DNA of 9,829 nt. Source: an uncultured Clostridia bacterium. GTDB lineage: Bacteria > Bacillota > Clostridia > Christensenellales > Borkfalkiaceae. The notes beneath the pieces are model-generated. The model was given only the letters and a program-made list of their open reading frames with translations. It had not been told where the DNA came from and ran no database searches. The stretch is from assembly GCA_947629725.1 (NCBI GenBank), contig CANREU010000049.1, positions 1-9,829 of the forward strand, given 5' to 3'. Both the position numbers and the translations under genes were made by a program. Positions within the stretch are counted from its first letter, which is position 1. Each line of letters opens with the position of its first letter. Below, in pieces: positions 1-5,767 of this stretch.

Positions 1-272
1 ACGGCGAAAAGGCAGCAGAGGGTGACCGTTTCGCGGTTCGCCATCTCCGAGTGGTAGACGCCCGGCGGGATCACCTGAATGGTTTTATCGGTGTATTCGT
101 ACTCCTCGCCCATAAATCCTGTACGACCCCCCCCTGTATTATACAGGAGTATCTCGTACACATTGTGCTTGTGCGGGGAGACGAAGTCCCCCTTGCGGTG
201 GACAAAGTAGACGATCTCCTCGACGTTGATCTCTTCGGAGGAGTGCAGCTCCTCGTTCCCGAAAATTTCCAT
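1..272 (-). CDS. AraC-type regulator, N-terminal sensory (cupin) domain, partial
   Basis: Reading leftwards from an ATG at 272-270, 90 codons stay open to the window edge, so the C-terminal part is missing. The visible protein has the first cupin motif SPHKHNVYEI (residues 32-41) and the later motif VIPPGVYHSE (68-77). This is the layout of the AraC-type ligand-binding domain, which binds a small molecule (often a sugar) and is usually followed by two helix-turn-helix DNA-binding motifs. That half lies outside the window, so a stand-alone cupin protein cannot be excluded. The start is supported by a consensus promoter directly upstream. No Shine-Dalgarno sequence fits before this ATG, because the -10 box ends 6 bp away. 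The coding strand carries an unusual run of eight G (134-127) next to a perfect 6-bp palindrome (133-147). The downstream target is not visible. Confidence 0.75.
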   Translation of the reverse strand, partial: MEIFGNEELHSSEEINVEEIVYFVHRKGDFVSPHKHNVYEILLYNTGGGRTGFMGEEYEYTDKTIQVIPPGVYHSEMANRETVTLCCLFA

Positions 273-278
273 AGTTTG

Positions 279-307
279 ATTTTAACAAATTTTTTTCGAT
301 TTGTCAA
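279..307 (-). promoter_or_regulatory. SigA-type promoter of the AraC-type gene
   Basis: On the minus strand the -35 is TTGACA (307-302), the spacer is 17 bp and the -10 is TAAAAT (284-279). Only CAAACT separates the -10 from the ATG at 272. The expected start of transcription, about 7 bases past the -10, therefore falls on or next to the start codon, giving a leaderless message. TTTG and CAAA flank the -10, a weak dyad that could be an operator. Confidence 0.8.
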
Positions 308-373
308 GTCTTACGGGTTCCGTTTGTTCTTTCTTTACGCGCTTGCTTTCAGTCCTTTCCTTCCACCCCCCCA

Positions 374-510
374 CCCTCCCCCCTCAAGTATAAGGGGGGA
401 GGCAAGAGGAAAGGCGCCGCCCTCCCCCCTCAAACGAAGGAGGAGGCAAGAGGAAAGGCGCCGCCCCTCCCCCCTCAAACGAGGGAGGAGGTGAAAACCG
501 TAAGTCGAGG
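374..510. repeat. Tandem G/C-run hairpin repeats (module A), about three copies
   Basis: Three successive units begin with CCCTCCCCCCTCAA at 374, 420 and 465, a spacing of 46 and 45 bp. The first two end in GAGGCAAGAGGAAAGGCGCC. The third changes to GGGAGGAGGTGAAAACCG, which matches the form seen in the cluster at 7040-7553. Each unit is an imperfect inverted repeat with a CCTCC...GGAGG outer stem and a short A-rich loop. An open frame crosses the stretch, but its translation is only proline/arginine-rich low-complexity sequence, so I regard it as non-coding. Confidence 0.8.
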
Positions 511-522
511 CGTTCAGAGAAC

Positions 523-561
523 AAACCCCCTGCCTTCGGCGGGGGGATCAAGGGGGGTGGC
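523..561. repeat. Module B hairpin repeat, diverged copy
   Basis: This 39-bp block differs at only three positions from the blocks at 7270-7308 and 7420-7458. It folds as CCCCCTGCC / GGCGGGGGG around a 3-base loop and is followed by AAGGGGGGTGGC. Read on the minus strand, the hairpin is followed by TTTGTT, which resembles an intrinsic terminator. It lies about 215 bp beyond the stop of the minus-strand hydrolase gene and is the best candidate in this gap for ending that transcript. Confidence 0.7.
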
Positions 562-775
562 TGTCGATCTGGGGTGGCTCCCTCCCTATCGCCCGCACGC
601 CATGAATGTTATCGAAGGGCGACACGAGGAGCAAAGCGACGAAGTACCCCTCCCCATGAGGCAGGGGGAGGGCAAGTGTTGAAAGTATTAGGGGGGCAAG
701 GCTTGGTCGCACTTTCTCGGCGCCCTCAAAGGGGACAGCAAGGGGCGGAAGCAGAACAATCCTTTGTGCGAAGCC
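562..775. other. Gene-free stretch with further hairpins
   Basis: No convincing gene is present. CCCTCCCC (648-655) and GGGGAGGG (665-672) form an 8-bp stem with a 9-base loop, similar in make-up to the neighbouring repeats. A segment near 621-645 (GACACGAGGAGCAAAGCGAC) looks like intergenic repeat sequence I have seen in Clostridia, but I cannot confirm this here. Short frames in this stretch translate to low-complexity peptides. No clear promoter or U-rich terminator was found immediately after the hydrolase stop at 776. Confidence 0.6.
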
Positions 776-1510
776 TTATTTCCTCTGTTCAAACATCCAT
801 TTGAGGGTAGGGGGGTCGGTTTCGCTCCCCGTGTAGGCAAGCGCCCTGTCCCACACATCGTGCCACGAGTCCCCGAAGATCACGCAGTGCAGCTTGCCCT
901 TCCCCTCTTTTTCGATCGCCCGCGCCATCCGCTCGGTGCCGATCGGGGGGACGACGTCGTCCTTCGCGCCGTGGAAGGCGTAGATGGGGATCCCGGCGAG
1001 GAGCGCCGCCTTTGCGGGGTCGCCCCCGCCGCAGATGGGGACCCCCGCCGCGAACAGCCCGCCGTGCCGCGCGAGGATGTCCCACGTGCCGAAGCCGCCC
1101 ATCGAGAGCCCCGTCACATACACGCGGTCTTTATCCGCGCAGGGCAGCGCCGCATATCGGGCGACGACCTCCGCCGTGAGCCGCAGAAGATAGGTCTCGG
1201 GCGTTTCGTCCACCGGGCAGGCCGCCTCGGAGAGGGAGTAGTTTGCCCAGCGCTCCCCTTCGGGGCATTGAGGGGCGATGACGATGCTCCTTTGCATCTC
1301 TTCGCAGAGCGAAAAAGTGTTCAAAATCGCGATGTCGAGCTGTTTTTCGTTGTCGCACCCCCTCTCCCCCGCGCCGTGCAGGAAGAGCACGACGGGCGCC
1401 TTCTCTATAGAAGGATCGGGCATGCGCACGCGATAGAGCAGGGTGTGCGTTCCGTCCGTATAAGTCTTTTTCTCGAACTGCGCCGCGAGCGGCCTGTACT
1501 TTTCTTCCAT
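776..1510 (-). CDS. Alpha/beta-hydrolase, predicted esterase/peptidase (COG4099-like)
   Basis: This 244-residue serine hydrolase resembles the predicted peptidase / PHB-depolymerase-like esterase group. The oxyanion-hole motif is FLHGAGERG (residues 43-51). The nucleophile elbow is GLSMGGFGTWD (134-144) with Ser136. The acid is probably Asp184 in HGAKDDVVPP, and the base is His217 in DSWHDVW, so a full catalytic triad is visible. VPICGGGDP (157-165) is also typical of the group. There is no signal peptide or membrane segment, so it should be cytoplasmic. Family members hydrolyse esters, including feruloyl or acetyl esters on plant polysaccharides, but the substrate here cannot be read from sequence. 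The ATG at 1510 is preceded by GGAGG with good spacing. It lies on the same strand just downstream of the glycosidase operon but has its own promoter, and an intrinsic terminator lies within its leader. Confidence 0.9.
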   Translation of the reverse strand: MEEKYRPLAAQFEKKTYTDGTHTLLYRVRMPDPSIEKAPVVLFLHGAGERGCDNEKQLDIAILNTFSLCEEMQRSIVIAPQCPEGERWANYSLSEAACPVDETPETYLLRLTAEVVARYAALPCADKDRVYVTGLSMGGFGTWDILARHGGLFAAGVPICGGGDPAKAALLAGIPIYAFHGAKDDVVPPIGTERMARAIEKEGKGKLHCVIFGDSWHDVWDRALAYTGSETDPPTLKWMFEQRK

Positions 1511-1531
1511 ATGTTCCTCCGGATGTTTCCG

Positions 1532-1560
1532 AAAAAACCGCGCGGCGGAGTGCCGCGCGG
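1532..1560 (-). terminator. Intrinsic terminator inside the hydrolase leader
   Basis: On the minus strand GCC and CGC repeats form a perfect 9-bp stem (1560-1552 with 1546-1538) around a 5-base loop, followed by six T (1537-1532). It lies downstream of the hydrolase promoter (1576-1604) and 21 bp upstream of its start codon. It could stop read-through from the glycosidase operon, attenuate the hydrolase, or both. The plus strand lacks a T run after the hairpin, so it acts in this direction only. Confidence 0.85.
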
Positions 1561-1575
1561 CTCCTTTCCGAAGCC

Positions 1576-1604
1576 ATTATAGACGATAACGCCGTATCTG
1601 TCAA
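1576..1604 (-). promoter_or_regulatory. Consensus SigA promoter of the hydrolase gene
   Basis: On the minus strand -35 TTGACA (1604-1599), a 17-bp spacer and -10 TATAAT (1581-1576) form a perfect consensus promoter. Transcription should start near 1569, giving a leader of about 58 nt. The terminator hairpin would begin roughly 9-10 nt into the RNA. Confidence 0.85.
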
Positions 1605-1644
1605 CGGAAACCCTACAAATTTTCACGAAAAATGTGAACTGCGT

Positions 1645-1947
1645 TCAATCGACCGCCTCGAGATAGAAGCTCACGGGACGGAACCCGTCGTTGCAGGAGA
1701 TCATCGCGGAGCGCGGGTCCTTCATCCAGCCGCCGAAAAAGTTCCCCCCTCCCGCGGCGAGCTCCTTTACGAACGGCTCCATGCTCTCCCAAGCGCTCCC
1801 GCAGAGCCCCTCGGGTCTTTCGCCGTGCTCCGAAAAGAACACCTGCCCCTCGCGGACGGTGCAGGCGTCCTCCGATAAATTTTCGTATTTTGCGGAGAGA
1901 TCGGGGTATTCCGTCCTCCGCACGGCGGTGATCTTCACGCGCGGCAT
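1645..1947 (-). CDS. TIGR04076 family protein
   Basis: This small protein of 100 residues matches the TIGR04076 pattern: an N-terminal VKITAV strand, then GQVFF (34-38), PEGLCGSAWESM (45-56), a glycine-rich GGGNFFGGWMKDP stretch (66-78) and the C-terminal SCNDGFRPVSFYLE (84-97). The family is common in anaerobic Bacillota and its members have no established function. Two cysteines (Cys49, Cys85) fall in conserved segments and could be functional. The ATG at 1947 has an AAGGAGG site just before it. It starts 35 bp after the stop of the GH13 gene on the same strand with no promoter between them, so it is probably the last gene of the glycosidase operon. A role in sugar metabolism is only inferred from that position. 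No strong terminator follows at once: the TTCAC/GTGAA stem near 1620-1640 is weak, and the next strong one is at 1532-1560. Confidence 0.85.
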   Translation of the reverse strand: MPRVKITAVRRTEYPDLSAKYENLSEDACTVREGQVFFSEHGERPEGLCGSAWESMEPFVKELAAGGGNFFGGWMKDPRSAMISCNDGFRPVSFYLEAVD

Positions 1948-1982
1948 TTTTCCTCCTTTTTCCCGAAAATGGGGACATGGGG

Positions 1983-3293
1983 TCAGATTTTACGGTAGAT
2001 CTTCGCGGAGAAGGGCGGGAGGGAAACGTCCGTTAAGTTCTGTTTTTCCCCCGTGAACACGTCCTCGCCGCACCCCTCCTCTATGCGGAGGGAGCACCCG
2101 TTTTCGGCGATGTTGACGGCAACTATGAGCCTCTCCCCTCCCCCCTCGCGGACGAAGGAGAAGTCGGTGTTGCGGAGGGTCGCCTTCGCGTAAGAGCCGT
2201 AGGCAAGGGCGGGGCTCGAGGTGCGGAGACGGGCGAGACGGGCGATGTGGGCAAAGAGGTCGGTGCGGGTGCGGTCGATCTCCTCTGCGGCGGGGCGGAG
2301 GCGGTAGTCCCCCTCCGACTTATCCCCCTTTATCCCGTACTCCGAGCCGTAGTAGACGCAGGGGATCCCCGGCATCGTGAAGAGAACGGTGTATAAATTG
2401 AAGAGGTTGCGCTCCTCTTTAAGCGCGGTGGCGGCGCGCTCGACATCGTGATTGTCGGCAAAAGACAGCAAATTCTTGCCGCGGAGGAGCGCCCACGGGA
2501 AGTTCCCGAAGAGGCGGGAGAGGGAGTATTCGATCTCGAAGAGGTTGCGCGAATTGAACGCCGAGAGAAGACTGCGGAACCCCTCGTAGTTGGTGATCGA
2601 GTCGAGCCGCGCGGGGCAGACGTGCTGCGTAAAATTGTTGAGATGGATGACCTCCCCCACGAGGAAGAAGTCCTCCTTTTCGGCGCGCACCGTGCGGCGC
2701 AAAAGCTCCATGAACCACGGCGGAAGGAGGTAGCTCACGTCGAGACGGAGCCCGTCGATGTGAAATTCGCGGATCCAGAAACGCACCGCGTCCATGAGAT
2801 AATTCTGAAGGTCGCAATTTTCGAGGCGGAGCTTTACGAGCTCGGAGTGCCCCTCCCAATCGGCGTAGGAGAGCCCGTCGTTATAACGGGAATTACCGCG
2901 GAAATCGATGTTGAACCAAAAGCGGTAGTCCGTCCCCTCCCTCTTTTCGAGCACCTCGCGGAAGGGGGGAAACGCCCGCCCGACGTGGTTGAAGACCCCG
3001 TCGAACACCACTTTGATGCCCGCCGCGTGGAGGGCGTCCGTGAGGTGCGCAAGCTCTTCGTTGGCGCCGAGACGGCGGTCGGCGCGGAAAAAATCCACCG
3101 TGTCATACCCGTGCCGCTCGCTCTCGAAGAGGGGGTTGAAGAGGACGGCCGTCGCGCCGAGCTCCCTGATCTTCCCGATCTCCGCCTCGATCTTTTGAAA
3201 TCTGTGGCGGGTCTCCCCGAAGTCGTTCTCCCGCTCCGCGCCGCAAAAGCCGAGCGGGTAGATCTGATAAAACACAGCCTCGTCAAACCACAT
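1983..3293 (-). CDS. GH13 family alpha-amylase-type glycosidase, cytoplasmic
   Basis: This 436-residue enzyme hydrolyses alpha-glucosidic bonds. All four GH13 signature regions are visible: DGVFNHVG (98-105), GLRLDVS (181-187) with the nucleophile Asp185, LVGEVIH (211-217) with the acid/base Glu214, and FADNHDVER (278-286) with the third carboxylate Asp283. The barrel begins almost at residue 1 (WFDEAVFYQIYPLGF), so the N-terminal domain of neopullulanases and cyclomaltodextrinases is absent. The C-terminal ~80 residues fit the usual small beta domain. There is no signal peptide, so the likely substrates are imported maltodextrins; hydrolase versus transglycosylase activity cannot be told apart. 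Its ATG lies inside the end of the GH3 gene (11-bp overlap, ATGTGGTTTGA), with GGGAAGGGA upstream, which points to translational coupling. Pairing with a beta-glycosidase suggests an operon for mixed glucans or glucosides. Confidence 0.93.
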   Translation of the reverse strand: MWFDEAVFYQIYPLGFCGAERENDFGETRHRFQKIEAEIGKIRELGATAVLFNPLFESERHGYDTVDFFRADRRLGANEELAHLTDALHAAGIKVVFDGVFNHVGRAFPPFREVLEKREGTDYRFWFNIDFRGNSRYNDGLSYADWEGHSELVKLRLENCDLQNYLMDAVRFWIREFHIDGLRLDVSYLLPPWFMELLRRTVRAEKEDFFLVGEVIHLNNFTQHVCPARLDSITNYEGFRSLLSAFNSRNLFEIEYSLSRLFGNFPWALLRGKNLLSFADNHDVERAATALKEERNLFNLYTVLFTMPGIPCVYYGSEYGIKGDKSEGDYRLRPAAEEIDRTRTDLFAHIARLARLRTSSPALAYGSYAKATLRNTDFSFVREGGGERLIVAVNIAENGCSLRIEEGCGEDVFTGEKQNLTDVSLPPFSAKIYRKI

Positions 3294-5667
3294 CGCCTGT
3301 TCCCTTCCCGTTTTTCAATAGCGCGCCCAGAACTTCGCACGCGTTGCGCTGCAGCTCGCCGAGGGTGAGCCGCCCCTTCTTATCGAGCCCCTTCAAGAGC
3401 CCGCCGTGCTGCTTCTTCTTCCCGAGATAGCCGCCGCCCGGCATGAGCACGTTCACCCCCGAGCGCACGCGTAAGGGGTTGTTTTTTATCTTTTTGAAGA
3501 CACGGGACTTCCCGCCCCGCATCCACCAATCGGTGACGACGCACCCGTCAAACCCCCACTCGCCGCGCAGGATGCCGCGGATGAGTTCGTAGCCGTAATA
3601 CGCCCGCTCGCCGTTGATGAGGTTGTAGGAGGTCATGAGAAAGCGGGGCTTCCCCTCCTTCACGCAGATCTCGAAGCCGCGGAGGTAGAGCTCGCGGAGC
3701 GCCCGCTCGGAGAGACGGCTGTCGTTCCCGCTGCGGTTGAATTCCTGGTTGTTGCACGCGAAGTGCTTGGGGCACGCCGAGACCCCCATCTTCTGCACGC
3801 CGCGCACGGCGGCCGCCGCCATCTTGCCCGAGAGAAGGGGGTCCTCCGAGTAATACTCGAAGTTCCGCCCGCAGAGGGGATCGCGGTGGAGGTTGAGGGC
3901 GGGCGCGAGGAGCACATCCGACCCGCGCTCCTTCATCTCCTCTCCCACGGCGGCGTAAATTTCCTCGACGAGGCCGGGATCGAAGGTGCACGCGAGCAGC
4001 GCGCCGACGGGGAGAAGGGAGCTCTTCGCCTTGAGACGGATGCCAGAGGGACCGTCCGTCATCGTGACGGGAAGAACGCCCCTTGAGCGGAGGGCGGGGC
4101 TCACGCCGCCCATCACCCCCGCGTTGCCCGCCGCCCCCAAAGGGCTGTTCATTTTCAGCGCGCCGTAGGCGAGGTCTTCAAGCTCCGAAAGGGTGAGAGA
4201 GGCGACAAATGTTTCGAGGGAAACCTCCCCTCTCCGCACCTCCGAAAAGTGCGGTTTTTTCTCATTTTGGGGGAATGGGGTCGGAATTTGCGCCTCGATC
4301 TCGGCGCGCAGCTCCTCGGGTCTTCCCGCGGCGGGAAGGGTCGCCGTCCCCTCCGCCGTCTGCACCGTGAGGGCGCGGCGGGGCGCGCAGCGGGTGCGGA
4401 GCTTCTCCTCCGTCTCCGTATGCGCGAGGGTGAACGCCCCGATCTTTCGGGCGTCGCGCACGTTCGTCCCCGCAAAGATGCGGTATTCCCCCGCACACCG
4501 CACATAGGCGGAGGAGAGCGGGTCGTAGGAGCAGAAGGCGCGGGGCGGGAGGGAGATCGTCCCCTCCTCCTCTTCCCCGGGGGAGAGGAGCGCCGTCTTG
4601 CGGAAGCCGATGAGTTCCCTTTCGGGATTCCCGAGCCCTCCGTGCGGCTTGCGGACGTACACCTGTACGACCTCCTTCCCCGCGCGCTCCCCCACGTTCT
4701 TCACGCGGTAGCGCACCGCCCCGTCTTTATACTCCGTCTCCGTCTCGAAGCGGGTGTAGGAGAGCCCGAAGCCGAAGGGATAGAGCACTTTTTCGGGGGC
4801 TTTGGTGGAAAAATAGCGGTAGCCGACGTAGATGTCCTCGCAATACTCGGCGGAGGCGGCGCTCCCGAAGTTGCCGCAGGTCGGGTAGTCGGCATAGGTC
4901 ATCGCCACGGTGTCCGCGAGCTTGCCGCAGGGCGAAATTTTCCCCGTGAGAAGGTCGGCACAGGCGTTGCCCGCCTCCATTCCGCCCTGTTTTACGAGGA
5001 GCAGCGCGCCGATCTCATGCCGCTCGCAGAAGGAAAAATCGAGCGCGACGTCGGTGTTGAGCACCGCCGCCACCCTCGAAAAGTATTTGCGGACGAGGGC
5101 GAGCATGCGCTCCTCCTCCCGCGTGAGATAGTAGCTCCCCGCGGTGAGTTCGTGGTCCCTGTCCTCCCCCGAGGCCCTTCCGATCACGACGACCGCCGTC
5201 TCCGTCTCCTCCCGCGCCCCGCGCACGAGCTCCTCCGAGAGGGGCATCTCGGGGAGACTGTGCGGCCACGAGCCCCAGCCGGGGTATTCCACACGGTGCG
5301 AGGCGGAAAAATCGGCATACGCCTTTGCGAGGGGCTCCGTGAGGGCGATCCCGCCCCGCCGCAACCCCTCGGCGATGTTTACGCGGTAGGGTGCGGCGAC
5401 ATTCCCGCCCGAGCCGTAACCCGAATAAAAAGTATCGTTCTGCGCCCTGCCGAAGAGGGCGATCTTGCCCGAAACGGGGAGCACGCCGTCGTTTTTGAGG
5501 AGCACGGCCCCCTCTGCCGCCGCACGGCGGAGAAGGGCGGAAGTCGTCTCCTTCACCTCCCCCTCATAGTCGCCGTCCGCGTTTTCCGTTTGGCGGAGCG
5601 GGCTCCCCGCAAGTTTGAAGTAGATCCTCGCGGCAAAGTCCACGAGCCCCTGTTTCAAAGTCTTCAT
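3283..5667 (-). CDS. GH3 beta-glucosidase-type glycosidase with swapped domain order
   Basis: This 794-residue enzyme hydrolyses beta-glycosides, probably glucosides or xylosides. The domain order is reversed relative to ordinary GH3 enzymes. First comes the alpha/beta sandwich (about 40-260: EGAVLLKNDGVLPV, VIGRASGEDRDHEL, VKQGGMEAGNA). A fibronectin-III-like domain follows (about 300-415, starting at YPFGFGLSYTRF). After a linker the TIM barrel is at the C-terminus (about 485-760: MTDGPSGIR, PKHFACNNQE, VVTDWW with the nucleophile Asp713). The acid/base is probably Glu168 in SGEDR. As I recall, Ruminococcus albus and Butyrivibrio beta-glucosidases have this order. There is no signal peptide, so action in the cytoplasm is inferred. 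The start is taken as the ATG at 5667, preceded by GGAGAG; a TTG four codons earlier overlaps that ribosome site and is rejected. It is the first gene of the operon and overlaps GH13 by 11 bp. Confidence 0.93.
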   Translation of the reverse strand: MKTLKQGLVDFAARIYFKLAGSPLRQTENADGDYEGEVKETTSALLRRAAAEGAVLLKNDGVLPVSGKIALFGRAQNDTFYSGYGSGGNVAAPYRVNIAEGLRRGGIALTEPLAKAYADFSASHRVEYPGWGSWPHSLPEMPLSEELVRGAREETETAVVVIGRASGEDRDHELTAGSYYLTREEERMLALVRKYFSRVAAVLNTDVALDFSFCERHEIGALLLVKQGGMEAGNACADLLTGKISPCGKLADTVAMTYADYPTCGNFGSAASAEYCEDIYVGYRYFSTKAPEKVLYPFGFGLSYTRFETETEYKDGAVRYRVKNVGERAGKEVVQVYVRKPHGGLGNPERELIGFRKTALLSPGEEEEGTISLPPRAFCSYDPLSSAYVRCAGEYRIFAGTNVRDARKIGAFTLAHTETEEKLRTRCAPRRALTVQTAEGTATLPAAGRPEELRAEIEAQIPTPFPQNEKKPHFSEVRRGEVSLETFVASLTLSELEDLAYGALKMNSPLGAAGNAGVMGGVSPALRSRGVLPVTMTDGPSGIRLKAKSSLLPVGALLACTFDPGLVEEIYAAVGEEMKERGSDVLLAPALNLHRDPLCGRNFEYYSEDPLLSGKMAAAAVRGVQKMGVSACPKHFACNNQEFNRSGNDSRLSERALRELYLRGFEICVKEGKPRFLMTSYNLINGERAYYGYELIRGILRGEWGFDGCVVTDWWMRGGKSRVFKKIKNNPLRVRSGVNVLMPGGGYLGKKKQHGGLLKGLDKKGRLTLGELQRNACEVLGALLKNGKGTGDVV

Positions 5668-5684
5668 TTCACTCTCCAAGTTTC

Positions 5685-5713
5685 ATTATATCAAAAAATC
5701 GAAGAACTGTCAA
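5685..5713 (-). promoter_or_regulatory. Consensus SigA promoter of the glycosidase operon
   Basis: On the minus strand -35 TTGACA (5713-5708), a 17-bp spacer and -10 TATAAT (5690-5685) are perfect consensus boxes. The leader to the ATG at 5667 is only about 11 nt and consists mostly of the ribosome site GGAGAG. It is back to back with the aminopeptidase promoter; 18 bp separate the two -35 boxes. No operator dyad is obvious. Confidence 0.88.
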
Positions 5714-5731
5714 CGGGAGGGAGCGAAAGAG

Positions 5732-5760
5732 TTGCGTTTTCCGCGGGAAAGGACTATAAT
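5732..5760 (+). promoter_or_regulatory. SigA-type promoter of the aminopeptidase, leaderless arrangement
   Basis: TTGCGT (5732-5737), a 17-bp spacer and a perfect TATAAT (5755-5760) are followed by ATGCGGC and then the ATG at 5768. The predicted transcription start falls at about 5767-5768, on the start codon. No Shine-Dalgarno sequence would be in the message. Confidence 0.78.
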
Positions 5761-5767
5761 ATGCGGC

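Noticed and set aside
51..494. Plus-strand frame over the AraC-type gene and the tandem repeats
   Set aside because: It is antisense to the cupin-domain coding region and then runs through low-complexity repeats; no ribosome site or promoter was seen.
764..1582. Long plus-strand frame opposite the hydrolase
   Set aside because: The minus strand here encodes a complete serine hydrolase with its triad, promoter and ribosome site; the plus frame has none of these.
2448..3368. 306-codon plus-strand frame opposite the GH13 gene
   Set aside because: It is antisense to a GH13 enzyme with all four catalytic regions and shows no motifs of its own.
5732..5767. Upstream TTG start for the aminopeptidase
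   Set aside because: It would place the promoter -35 and -10 boxes inside the coding sequence and add residues unlike M18 proteins.
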